Assembly (NCBI RefSeq): GCF_014873855.1
Contig: NZ_JADBEL010000008.1
Location: 1-64,000, forward strand
Direction: 5' to 3'
Source: Sporosarcina limicola
GTDB lineage: Bacteria; Bacillota; Bacilli; Bacillales_A; Planococcaceae
DNA length: 64,000 nucleotides
Under the pieces are notes generated by a model. That model did no database searches and was not told the DNA's origin. It saw nothing but the letters and a program-made list of their open reading frames with translations. The position numbers were made by a program, and so were the translations under genes. Positions 18,271 through 26,279 of this stretch are shown here, in pieces (the first letter of the stretch is position 1; the number at the start of each line of letters is the position of its first letter).

Positions 18271-18601
18271 ATCTGTAAAAGATTTGGCAGGGGAGATAGT
18301 AGAACTACCTGGCAAAAATATTGGTTGTTCCTTGTTAGTGAGATTTAACAAACGTGTTCAAAATGTAGCCATACAGTGCAAACAGATTGAGCAAGCACTA
18401 AATTCCATTTGGGAAACTGAAATCCAGTTAGCGCAAACACTAAGCTTCGTGTATGAGCAAGAAGCGTCAAGTTACCAGGACATTATTGAAGTGAAATTCA
18501 AGTCTAAAATTAATGAGGAACACATGGGTGACATTGCAGATTTTCTAGATTATGTTTTAGAATCGTTGGAAGTATTGAATGGTCTAACTAGTGGGAATTG
18601 A
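18074..18601 (+). CDS. Conserved hypothetical protein
   Basis: A 175-residue protein from TTG 18074, with GGAGGAG six to seven bases upstream. The sequence is soluble and mixed alpha/beta, starting YDPTIFENLKVAFENQVYD and continuing with NRIDRMDFAILARDF and FTLVDQPDVTAEIVLEA. The C-terminal half is helical and acidic (DIADFLDYVLESLEVL). I do not recognise a named domain or active site. Its 5' third exists as a broken copy at 16351. A glmS fragment follows directly, so the surroundings are heavily rearranged. Confidence 0.65.
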   Translation: MYDPTIFENLKVAFENQVYDLENLDRKITITNRIDRMDFAILARDFAIQFTLVDQPDVTAEIVLEASVKDLAGEIVELPGKNIGCSLLVRFNKRVQNVAIQCKQIEQALNSIWETEIQLAQTLSFVYEQEASSYQDIIEVKFKSKINEEHMGDIADFLDYVLESLEVLNGLTSGN

Positions 18602-18602
18602 A

Positions 18603-18800
18603 TACACCTCAATGACGTTGCCTATGATGCAATGGCAATGTTACGCGTAACGAACCAATATGTAGAACTACAGGATCAAGAAGTCGTCATTGTTGGCCAA
18701 GAAGCCATCGAACGGCATACGGTTTGAACGTACCCCATCTAAAGCAGAGCTTGATATGAGCGATATTAAGAAAGGCACCTATCCTCATTTTATTTAACAA
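18603..18800 (+). pseudogene. glmS: glmS fragment (glucosamine-6-phosphate synthase)
   Basis: An open stretch reads AYDAMAMLRVTNQYVELQD then QEVVIVGQEAIERHT, and, after a frameshift, PSKAELDMSDIKKGTYPHFI. These match the hinge between the glutaminase and isomerase domains of GlmS: the ASDxLAMLRVT block, the EIVIV strand and the AELDxSDIxKGTYPHYM block. Only about 65 of roughly 600 residues are left, with a frameshift, so it is a relic. The functional gene must lie elsewhere because GlmS is normally essential. Confidence 0.7.
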
Positions 18801-18882
18801 ACGAAATAGTTTAGTTGAGGAAGGGATTTTCAAATTTGTACAGAATGTATTAAAGAAAAGGGAAAATGGGAGCTGAAAAGAT

Positions 18883-19434
18883 TTGAACAATTTATTTACA
18901 ATAGACTGTGGGGAAATTTTACTGCGAGAATTCAGGATTGGAGATGTTGACGCTATTTATTCTCTCACTTCACAACCTGAAGTTTATGAATTCTTGCCTG
19001 ATTGGAAATCAACAAGAGAGCAACGATTAGAATGGGTAACAAATTATGAAATACCATCAAATAAAGAATTTTTATCAGCAGTGCCTAATATAGATGAACA
19101 AAATTACTTGAAATTAGGAATAATATTAAAGGAAACTGGTGAATTTATTGGTTTCTGCAATACAGGAATCAAAGAAGAGTTGCCTGTACCTAACCGAGAG
19201 ATTGCTTATGCTATTTCGAAGCATTATAGAAATAGAGGGTACGCAACAAAAGCAGTAAAAGGATTAATAAACTATTTGTTTGAGAATACAAATGTTGAGT
19301 TTCTAAATACCGTTGTCCTAACACACAATGTTAGCTCAAATAAAGTTATTAATAAGTGTGGGTTTAGTTTTGCGGGGATTATTGAAATTGAAAACCAAGA
19401 GCATAGTCATTACACTCTTCATAAAGAAGAATGA
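18883..19434 (+). CDS. GNAT acetyltransferase, RimJ/RimL type
   Basis: A 183-residue protein starting at TTG 18883 with GGGAG about 11 bases before. The order of motifs fits the RimL-like GNAT group: ILLREFRIGDVDAIYSL at the start, GEFIGFCNTGI in the middle strand, the acetyl-CoA loop region HYRNRGYATKAVKGLINY (about 118-135), and NVSSNKVINKCGF near the end. It should transfer acetyl from acetyl-CoA to an amine such as a protein N-terminus or small molecule; the acceptor is unknown. It stands alone, convergent with the isochorismatase gene. Confidence 0.85.
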   Translation: MNNLFTIDCGEILLREFRIGDVDAIYSLTSQPEVYEFLPDWKSTREQRLEWVTNYEIPSNKEFLSAVPNIDEQNYLKLGIILKETGEFIGFCNTGIKEELPVPNREIAYAISKHYRNRGYATKAVKGLINYLFENTNVEFLNTVVLTHNVSSNKVINKCGFSFAGIIEIENQEHSHYTLHKEE

Positions 19435-19517
19435 TTTAATTCAACTTAAACCAAAGCCAAAGCCTCCGTTAGTTTAAGTACATACATTTACAGTATTAAG
19501 AAGTTCCAAATATAAAT

Positions 19518-19557
19518 AATCCCACTTTCTCACATGCAATAACGAGATAGTGGGATA
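19518..19557. terminator. Terminator between convergent genes
   Basis: Hairpin with arms AATCCCACTTTCTC and GAGATAGTGGGAT and a T-rich flank, lying between the convergent GNAT and isochorismatase genes. Confidence 0.7.
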
Positions 19558-19626
19558 TTTTCACTTAATAGAAGTATCCGATTGTTGTTGATAAGATACT
19601 GTACATTTTAGTATGCTTTTAAATTA

Positions 19627-20184
19627 CTACCTATATGAGTCATGAATTGGGCAAAACAAATCTTCCTCTACATTCCTAACAACTGAAAAGTGTTCAACAT
19701 TGTAATGACCATGAAGAGTACTATTATGATGCTTTATGATTTGTTCAGCACGTAAAACGTCACTGTCCGTTGTCGAATGTCCATCACCCACTAAAGTGAC
19801 ATCAAAACCACTAATAGTGGCAGTTCTAACTGCACTATCTATACAATGTTGTGTTGCACAGCCCATAACAACAACATGTCCAATCTCTTGAGATTGTAAA
19901 TGATTTAGAAGTCCTGTCGCATGGAATGAATTCGTTGCAGCTTTATCAAAAATCACTGCTCCCGTAGGTACATTAATTTTATTATGAACTTGAAACCCAT
20001 CGCCTTTACCACCAGCAACATCGAGATCTCTTACAAACACAATTGGAACATTGAATTCTTTTGCTTTTTCAATCGCTAAATTGATATTCCTAATTAGCTG
20101 CACTTTATTAAAAACTGAACTTTCTTCTTGACTTCCATCAATCAATTCTTGTTGGGCATCAATAATTAATAATGTTTGATTCAA
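19627..20184 (-). CDS. Isochorismatase-family cysteine hydrolase
   Basis: A 185-residue protein starting at TTG behind AAAGGGG. The family triad is visible: aspartate in LLIIDAQQELID (about 9), lysine in VIFDKAATNSF (about 90) and cysteine in GCATQHCIDSAVRTA (about 120). The cis-peptide turn next to the cysteine is present. The family includes nicotinamidases and N-carbamoyl hydrolases; sequence alone does not fix the substrate. No operon partner is seen. A tiny 18-codon frame with a strong ribosome binding site lies upstream at 20230-20286. Confidence 0.88.
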   Translation of the reverse strand: MNQTLLIIDAQQELIDGSQEESSVFNKVQLIRNINLAIEKAKEFNVPIVFVRDLDVAGGKGDGFQVHNKINVPTGAVIFDKAATNSFHATGLLNHLQSQEIGHVVVMGCATQHCIDSAVRTATISGFDVTLVGDGHSTTDSDVLRAEQIIKHHNSTLHGHYNVEHFSVVRNVEEDLFCPIHDSYR

Positions 20185-20229
20185 AATGATTTTCCCCTTT
20201 CAGATGTGGGGAAACGCCATATGATTCAA

Positions 20230-20286
20230 TTAGTTAGACGTTTTCCCCTTATAAATTTGCACGCTAACATATTTTTTATTTGTCAT
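20230..20286 (-). other. Very short ORF upstream of the isochorismatase gene
   Basis: Eighteen codons (MTNKKYVSVQIYKGKTSN) behind GGGGGGAG and five bases before ATG. It ends 46 bp before the hydrolase start. It could be a leader peptide or the surviving start of a deleted gene. There is no further evidence that it is translated. From 20290 to 20564 I see no gene. Confidence 0.3.
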
Positions 20287-20564
20287 GATATCTCCCCCCT
20301 AAACAAATATTGCCAAAAACAGCTTTAACTTTCAGACAATTAAACTTTAACACGTTCTTCCAATAGAAGATACTTTATTTAGGAAGTTCGTTAGTCAATA
20401 TCGGTCTGCTGATTCTAAATCCTCGAAATACCTTCGAACTTGCGCTTCCATTTCATCAACTCCTATTCAGAAGGATAACTTATTTCAAGATAGTCTTCGG
20501 CTCGGTTAGTGACATAAAGTCGCATCGTTTTATGGAGCCTTTTTACTTTTTCCAAAAATTAAAC

Positions 20565-20612
20565 TTGAAAAATAACTTCACTTTGTATATAGTGTATATA
20601 AAGTATATATAC
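20565..20612 (+). promoter_or_regulatory. Promoter and probable GntR autoregulatory site
   Basis: TTGAAA (20565-20570) and TATAGT (20588-20593) are separated by 17 bp. The -10 region is overlaid by three direct GTATATA repeats at 20585, 20594 and 20603, each nine bases apart. The GntR-type regulator gene starts 25 bp downstream, so these repeats are a natural operator for it. Confidence 0.65.
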
Positions 20613-20636
20613 ATTATTTAAAAAAGAGGTAGTTGC

Positions 20637-21014
20637 ATGCAAATACTTATTTCAAACAGTTCAAAAGAACCGATTTATGGGCAAATCTATGTTCAAATCA
20701 AAAAGCTGATCTTAACAGGTGAATTGCAAGAAGGTCAGCTGCTTCCTTCTATGCGCCAACTCGCAAAAGATTTAGAAATTAGTGTCATTACAACAAAACG
20801 CGCCTATGAAGAACTCGAAAAAAATGGATTTATTTATTCCATTGTTGGAAAAGGTTCGTTCGTATCAGAACAAAATATGGAGATGATGAAGGAAAGAAAA
20901 ATGAAAGTAATCGAAGAAAAGCTATTCGTTGCCATTCAAAACGGCAAGGAAATGGGCCTGAGCTTAGCAGAACTAAAGGAAATGCTTACATTATTGTATA
21001 CGGAGGATGAATGA
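20637..21014 (+). CDS. GntR-family regulator, YtrA-like
   Basis: A 125-residue regulator with only a winged HTH and a short helical tail, as in the YtrA subfamily. The HTH spans about 12-80: EPIYGQIYVQIKKLILTGEL, LPSMRQLAKDLEISVITTKRA, YEELEKNGFIYSIVGKGSFV. It overlaps the ATP-binding gene downstream by four bases. Genes of this type usually repress their own ABC operon and respond to envelope stress or antibiotics. A promoter with triple GTATATA repeats lies directly upstream. Confidence 0.9.
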   Translation: MQILISNSSKEPIYGQIYVQIKKLILTGELQEGQLLPSMRQLAKDLEISVITTKRAYEELEKNGFIYSIVGKGSFVSEQNMEMMKERKMKVIEEKLFVAIQNGKEMGLSLAELKEMLTLLYTEDE

Positions 21015-21883
21015 TGGAAAATGTAATTGAATTACAGCATGTTCAAAAATCATTTGATGGTTTTCAACTAAAGGATTTTTCAGTGACTGTTAAAAAGGGA
21101 TTCGTAACTGGGTTTATCGGTGGAAATGGTGTAGGGAAGTCAACAACCATTAAATTGATTATGAATTTATTGCAACCAGATAGCGGAACGATTTCGATCT
21201 TCGGTTTGAATTATAAGGAACATGAAAAAGAAATAAAACAGCGCATTGGTTTTGTATTCGACGAAAATATTTTTTATGAAAATGTAACATTAGCAGAAAT
21301 GAAAGGAATTATAAAACCAGCCTATTTAAATTGGGATGACAATCTATTCAATCATTATGTTCAAACATTTGAACTGCCGCTAAATAAAAAGATTAAGGCC
21401 TTTTCTAAAGGAATGATGATGAAAGCTTCGTTAACAATCGCTTTATCGCATCACGCCGAATTAATTATTATGGATGAACCTACGTCCGGATTAGACCCGA
21501 TTTTTCGTAGGGAGTTGTTAGATATACTACATGATCTCATGCAAGATGGGGACAAAACAATCTTCTTTTCTACTCATATTACGACAGATTTAGATCGTAT
21601 TGCGGATTACATTACGTTCATCCATAATGGTGAACATATTTTCACGAAGGAATTTTATAAAGTTGAAGAAGAGTATGCCATTGTAAAAGGTGGAATGGAG
21701 CTATTAGATGGGGATACTGAACAGGAATTTATAGCCATTCGAAAATCTGTTCATGGTTTTGTGGCATTAACGGATAATAAGACACGTATAGAAAATATTT
21801 TTGGAGAAACGGTTTTGATTGAGAAGCCGACTCTTGAAGATATTATGTTTTATACAAAGAAAGGGTCTGAGAAGCATGTTTAA
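21011..21883 (+). CDS. ABC transporter ATP-binding protein, YtrB-like
   Basis: A 290-residue ATPase. Walker A is GGNGVGKST (about 37-45), the signature is the diverged FSKGMMMKASL instead of LSGGQ, and Walker B is LIIMDEPTSGLDP, followed by the switch histidine in FFSTHIT. It follows the GntR gene with a four-base overlap and overlaps the permease gene start by eight bases, so the three are tightly coupled. It probably energises export or membrane remodelling by the next gene's product; the substrate is unknown. Confidence 0.9.
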   Translation: MMENVIELQHVQKSFDGFQLKDFSVTVKKGFVTGFIGGNGVGKSTTIKLIMNLLQPDSGTISIFGLNYKEHEKEIKQRIGFVFDENIFYENVTLAEMKGIIKPAYLNWDDNLFNHYVQTFELPLNKKIKAFSKGMMMKASLTIALSHHAELIIMDEPTSGLDPIFRRELLDILHDLMQDGDKTIFFSTHITTDLDRIADYITFIHNGEHIFTKEFYKVEEEYAIVKGGMELLDGDTEQEFIAIRKSVHGFVALTDNKTRIENIFGETVLIEKPTLEDIMFYTKKGSEKHV

Positions 21884-22484
21884 TTTAATACGTAAAGATT
21901 TCGTCTTACAAAAAACAACGTTAATGATTATGATACCGGTTTTAGTTGTTTATTTATTTCTAGGAACTTCATCTATCTGGATAGGTATTGTATTTAGCAT
22001 CGTAATCACCATAAATGCTTATACAATTGATGAAAAGTCTTCAATTAATATGTTACTCAATTCTTTGCCTTATACACGGAAAGAAATTGTAAGTTCGAAA
22101 TACATTGGTGCATTTATTTTCACGTGTTTGGTTGTATTCATCATTTTTATTGGCAATTTAATAATACATCAAGAAATAACGATATGGAAAGACATACTAT
22201 TAATCGTTAGCCTTGTGATGGTAGCTATTTCATTTATTTTCCCTTTTCTGTATAAATTTAAAAGTCAATATATGCTAACTTCTTCGCTTGTTTTATTTGC
22301 CATTTATCTGGTGGTTATTACTTTATTTATCCCCAACTTGAACGATAAAATTGAGGAGTTTGTGCAAATGTTATTAACTTTACAAACTGCTCAGTACTAT
22401 TTGTTCATCGCATTGTTGGTTATGGCGCTCTATGCATGTTCATGGCTACTGTCGATTCGTATTTATGGGAAGAAAGTGTTTTAA
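21876..22484 (+). CDS. ABC-2 type permease
   Basis: A 202-residue membrane protein. I start it at ATG 21876 (MFNLIRKDFVLQKTT), inside the end of the ATPase gene; an upstream in-frame start at 21819 would only add out-of-place residues. About six membrane helices are visible, with the ABC-2 style cytoplasmic N-terminus and INMLLNSLPYTRKEIVSSKYIG between helices 2 and 3. It is the membrane partner of the ATPase. A small two-helix protein gene follows at 22556. Confidence 0.87.
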   Translation: MFNLIRKDFVLQKTTLMIMIPVLVVYLFLGTSSIWIGIVFSIVITINAYTIDEKSSINMLLNSLPYTRKEIVSSKYIGAFIFTCLVVFIIFIGNLIIHQEITIWKDILLIVSLVMVAISFIFPFLYKFKSQYMLTSSLVLFAIYLVVITLFIPNLNDKIEEFVQMLLTLQTAQYYLFIALLVMALYACSWLLSIRIYGKKVF

Positions 22485-22555
22485 GAGGATGATATTAAAA
22501 TGAAATTGCCCTAATTTCACAAAAAAGAGATATTTTATTACGGGAGGTAAGAGGC

Positions 22556-22735
22556 ATGAAAAAAGCAACAGTTGCCGGAATTATTATCGGCATCGGATTG
22601 TTAATTTTTTTAAAAGTGTTTCAGAATTCAATACCGCGAATTACCGACCCACTGACGAATATCATAGTTTTAACGGGCTTCGTTCTTTCGGCAATTATCT
22701 ATGGTGTCTCTCAACTTAGAAAAAATAATAAATAG
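22556..22735 (+). CDS. Small two-helix membrane protein of the GntR-ABC operon
   Basis: A 59-residue protein starting at ATG 22556 behind GGGAGG. Two hydrophobic segments, TVAGIIIGIGLLIFLKVF and LTNIIVLTGFVLSAIIYGV, flank a short loop. It lies 71 bp after the permease gene on the same strand with no clear terminator between them. It is likely a fourth member of the operon, perhaps an accessory subunit. The family is not recognised. Confidence 0.65.
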   Translation: MKKATVAGIIIGIGLLIFLKVFQNSIPRITDPLTNIIVLTGFVLSAIIYGVSQLRKNNK

Positions 22736-22959
22736 AATCTCGTAATGAGTAAACTAAGTTCCTTTATGTGGTATTTTTTGTTTAGTTATTTTGAGAGTTT
22801 TTAAATGAAAAATGGTTAAAAAGGGCTCAACAGCGAAACATGCACTTGACTTTTCAACAACTGAGGACCTCATCATTACATTTCAGTAAAATCGGTTGTT
22901 TGCTATTACTTTCAACCGCAGAGAGTACGAAATATAGATATTTTTTGTATAGCTTTTCA

Positions 22960-23150
22960 TGTCAAGAACAGACTTTGCTGTTGAGCCTTATATCTTCTAG
23001 TGAATTCAGAATTTTCACTTCCACACTTTTCCGTCCACCGGCATTGAAGGCATCCACGATGGAGATACCTTTTAACTCAAATCTACCTTTTCGTATCATA
23101 TTTTGACTAACATTAAATTCTTTGGCGATTTTTTGGTAATGCCTGAAACC
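22960..23150 (-). pseudogene. HTH-containing gene remnant
   Basis: On the minus strand one continuous frame reads RGFRHYQKIAKEFNVSQNMI, then RKGRFELKGISIVDAFNAGG and RKSVEVKILNSLEDIRLN. The first part looks like a helix-turn-helix (IAKEFNVSQNMIRK). No start is visible and the frame ends in stops at both sides. It may derive from a transposase or regulator. The 22736-22959 stretch holds nothing else I can support. Confidence 0.35.
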
Positions 23151-23157
23151 ACGAGGG

Positions 23158-23729
23158 TTGTATCAATTTTTCCCTGCGCAATCGGATGGCGATGATGTAA
23201 TTATTTATGATCCGGAAGACTCTAAAACAGAAATCGAACGTTCACATTCCCACGCCAATCTGTAAAACCTTTTCTGTCCCTAGCTGACTTTTTGAAATCA
23301 GTGGAAAGTGGGGAAATGGACTATGTTGCGTTTATGCAAGTAACGGCAGGTCACGGCGTGCGTGCTGAAGTAACTAGACTTAAAGAACAAGGCAAGTTTT
23401 TAGAAAGCCATGCATTCCAAGCGACTGCCCTTGAGCTAGCAGAAGGTTTTGCTGAACGAATTCACCAAGAAATTCGAGATTAGTGGGGCTTCCCAGATGC
23501 AACAGACTTTACAATGAAATACGCTTTCGCTGCCAAACACCAAGGGCAACGGTTCTCCTTCGGCTATCCAGTTTGTCCATATCTAGAAGACCAAGCCAAG
23601 CTATTTAACTTGGGAAGACCTGAAGATATTGGCGTGCAGTTAACGGAAGGATTCATGATGGAACCAGAAGCATCGGTGTCTGCAATGGTATTCGCACATC
23701 TAGATGCGAGGAATTTTGTTGTGAATTAA
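23158..23729 (+). pseudogene. metH: metH C-terminal fragment (methionine synthase activation domain)
   Basis: The sequence reads YQFFPAQSDGDDVIIYDPED, then shifts frame by one base at about 23240 (FTFPRQSVKPFLSLADF), then runs through DYVAFMQVTAGHG and LELAEGFAERIHQEIRD to TAG at 23481. The same frame resumes with WGFPDATDFTMKYAF, FGYPVCPYLEDQAKLF, LTEGFMMEPEASVSAMVF and AHLDARNFVV. These are the S-adenosylmethionine-binding reactivation domain blocks of cobalamin-dependent methionine synthase (FxFPRQ, VTAGHG, GYPxCP, LTExFxMxPxxSVS). Only the last ~180 of about 1150 residues remain, with a frameshift and a stop. Confidence 0.85.
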
Positions 23730-23863
23730 TCAATAGATGTTGAAATAAAGAATTTCATTGAATCCGCTACGGCGCTTTGTGGATGCCTCCCGCGCTACGA
23801 CTGAAAGGCGCCTATGCTAGTTAAATAGTTATTCATACATTCTTTCAACATATAGATAAGTAG

Positions 23864-23907
23864 AAATATACCGCATACAGATAGTTAATCTGTATGCGGT
23901 ATATTTT
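23864..23907. terminator. Strong hairpin terminator
   Basis: Arms ATATACCGCATACAGAT and ATCTGTATGCGGTATAT around a 5-nt loop, followed by T-rich sequence. It lies downstream of the metH remnant and faces the end of the osmC-type gene. Confidence 0.85.
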
Positions 23908-24002
23908 GGGTTCCTCGAGTGACTACAGTAGGGGTGTTGTTGAAATGAAAAAGTACCTGTACGCAACACTAATGGTCTTAAATAGGTATTAATAACCACG
24001 TA

Positions 24003-24389
24003 TTAAGATCTAATTTCATATGTTTCAACTAGTTCAATTGAATCGATGACGGATTGGACCATGGAACAGTTCTTTATGGTCAACTCGAAGACTTTATCCA
24101 TCTTTGACTCATCGATATTTTGACCTTCAATGATAAAATGGAGATGAATTTTTTCAACTCTGTTGGCTATCTTCGCATTGCGATTTACTTCTTTCACTTC
24201 AATTGTTACATTTTCAGCGGGCATGCGCATTTTTTCTAGTATATTTCGTAATACACCACCACTACACACCGCAACAGAAGAAACAAGAAGTTGGTATGGC
24301 CTAAACCCATATTCCTCATTACCTGAAATGGTTAGTTGACCAAATGCCGTCGTTGTCTCAAAACCGTTTTCCGTCATTTCAAATTTCAT
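24003..24389 (-). CDS. OsmC family protein
   Basis: A 128-residue protein behind GAGGGGG and ATG. It matches the OsmC/YhfA-type fold: GFRPYQLLVSSVAVCSGGVL carries the first reactive cysteine (about 42) and LTIKNCSMVQSVIDS the second (about 108). OsmC proteins are dimeric thiol peroxidases that use such cysteine pairs to reduce organic hydroperoxides; YhfA-like members are less well understood. It stands alone on the minus strand. Confidence 0.87.
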   Translation of the reverse strand: MKFEMTENGFETTTAFGQLTISGNEEYGFRPYQLLVSSVAVCSGGVLRNILEKMRMPAENVTIEVKEVNRNAKIANRVEKIHLHFIIEGQNIDESKMDKVFELTIKNCSMVQSVIDSIELVETYEIRS

Positions 24390-24571
24390 AAATATTCCCC
24401 CTCTTTATGATAGAATTATATATGATTTCCGGCAATAAAGCGTAAAAAACGTTTATAACTTTTCGTTGCGCACCTTAATCTAGTGGGATGTGAAAAGAAG
24501 AACGAACCCCGTTGCTAATGTGGTGAAATACTTCCATATCGATAATTTACGATCATTGGGGGACATGCTAT

Positions 24572-24929
24572 ATGAACAATCAAACTTACTTCTACCAATT
24601 TCTTGAATCGCTTTTCAAAGAACTTGCATTCGTCGCACGGGAACTAGAACCATTCTTTGTATTGCATCACCAAACAGATTTTTCGGAATCAATTATAAAA
24701 CAAGCAACACAGAAGAAAGCAACTTATTCTGACGAAAATAATGCTTATTTCCTTGAGTTTATTAGTTTGGAATCAATAGAGGACGAATTAGAGGGAGAAG
24801 GTCTTTGGTTTAATGAATTGATTGAAGTTAATGTTCTCGGAGGTTCGTATAAAACATAAACCATTTGAAGAACATGATCGTATTTTAAAGTTTTTATCTT
24901 TATGGGGCTACGAAAAAGAGGATCAGTAA
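24572..24929 (+). pseudogene. Frameshifted hypothetical gene
   Basis: The ATG at 24572 opens a 95-codon frame (MNNQTYFYQFLESLFKELAF) rich in acidic residues and ending SYKT. A second frame overlaps the end and reads VRIKHKPFEEHDRILKFLSL then WGYEKEDQ to TAA at 24929. The second part is clearly protein-like, and a one-base shift near 24840 would join the two into about 118 residues. I do not recognise the family. Confidence 0.45.
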
Positions 24930-24944
24930 AAGCCCTGTCCATTT

Positions 24945-25140
24945 CAATCTGGTCATAAAGGTATTTTAACACCGTCAACTTTTGTTACTTTGCACAAAGA
25001 CAAAGCAAAAGGTTTATTAATTGATGTAGAGCCATTTTACGCAGCTTGTACATTTGGTCTATTATATAGTCGGCATTTTACAAATAGAATGTTCTTCCAA
25101 CACCGCTTTGTCGCTTGGTGATGGCCTCACGCTAGATTTG
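24945..25140 (+). other. Coding-like remnant of unknown type
   Basis: One frame reads GHKGILTPSTFVTLHKDK and GLLIDVEPFYAACTFGLLYS then FFQHRFVAW before TGA. No start or ribosome binding site fits. It precedes the recombinase remnant and may be part of the same lost element. Confidence 0.25.
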
Positions 25141-25184
25141 TTCGTTATACTGGTGAGGTATCCCACCTAGTTAATTCTAAATAA

Positions 25185-25897
25185 GTAGTGCCGAATATAT
25201 AGCTACAGATATTTTAACAACCACTGGCGTAAGAATTGATGAATTACTTCAAGTCAATAATACGAAAGAATGCATCCTTATAAAAAAGGTTAAAGAGAAG
25301 TTGCATTTCTCATTTAAAGCTATCCCTAAAGGACGAGATTCTTTAGAAGAATTTTATATAAGCAAACAGACTATGGAACATATTAAAACCGTAGCAAGAT
25401 TGTCAAAAGAGCATTATTCTATCGAGAAAATTCCAAGTGTGCCATATATGAGTGATAGAAAGCATTTTTCCCCTAATCCTATGCCCTATTATTTTCAATA
25501 CGCAGGCAAAGCAATGAAAAAAGAATCCATTTATTGTTGCATTCGTTTTCTCCTTCACGGATTAGTTTTTGAAACACAAAGCGGTAAGCCTATAACAATC
25601 AAGACGCACCTGTTACGCTATGCTTTTGCAACAGAAGTAGTCCAGCGAGAAAACGTGAATATTGATATTGTCGCAGAGCTGTTACATCAGAGGGTTTTGA
25701 ATGTTACGGCCTATTACTCTGCTCCAACAACATCTCAAATCGCTGAATCAGCAAGTCAATTACATGATGTCATTTCAAGCTATGTCGATATTGATGATGC
25801 GTATTTAAGAAGCCCTAAAGAGCTGCAACAGCAATTTGATGAACATACTGATAAGGTTGGTGTATATAACAAAGTATTAGGTGGTACTTGCCCTTAA
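25185..25897 (+). pseudogene. 5'-truncated tyrosine recombinase
   Basis: The frame contains the catalytic core of a tyrosine integrase: box I arginine in TTTGVRIDELLQV, box II HLLRYAFATEV, and the C-terminal HQRVLNVTAYYSAPT with the nucleophilic tyrosine. The N-terminal arm and core-binding domain are absent, and the frame lacks a proper start; the longest translatable piece begins at TTG 25301. The C-terminal tail (about 45 residues, ending GGTCP) resembles recombinases of Tn554-type elements. It probably came with a mobile element that has since decayed. No attachment site was identified. Confidence 0.65.
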
Positions 25898-25910
25898 TTT
25901 GTTGGTCCAA

Positions 25911-26257
25911 CTAAGTATAACCTATCCAGGAATCAGTCGGACATAGTGAAAGGATAGGTAAATCATTTATCATTTTTAACATTTTTTTTAATAACCCTTG
26001 ACCGCGATAAATTTCACTAATCGCAAATTGGTATAAAGATATTTTGTTTTGTGTTTTTTTCGGTAAAACCGAAAAGCCCCTACTACTTGACCTTCTACTG
26101 TTGCCACTATCATTTGCTTTCTTCTTATGGCTGCTTTAATTCCAAGAGGACATAAAAACTCTTCAGAATAAATCGCACTGTTATTGCGGTCTAAATTTTC
26201 GTTAAAGAACGACACAACTTCAGAGATATGAGCTGGATTTGCTAAGGCTATCTGCAT
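25911..26257 (-). pseudogene. GNAT acetyltransferase broken by an A-run frameshift
   Basis: The ATG follows GGGGGGAG and opens a good GNAT N-terminus (MQIALANPAHISEVVSFFNE; MIVATVEGQVVGAFRFY). After CGAAAAAAACAC (about 26051-26063) the frame runs into KYLYTNLRLVKF and stops. Adding one A restores QNKISLYQFAISEIYRGQGL and LKKMLK, the acetyl-CoA loop motif. The run therefore has seven A where eight are needed. Even in the restored frame the protein ends early, so the 3' end also seems lost. Confidence 0.7.
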
Positions 26258-26279
26258 ATTTCTCCCCCCTTAACGCTTT

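Noticed and set aside
22840-23106. Plus-strand 88-codon ORF
   Set aside because: The minus strand of the same region carries the more protein-like HTH fragment; no ribosome binding site on the plus strand.
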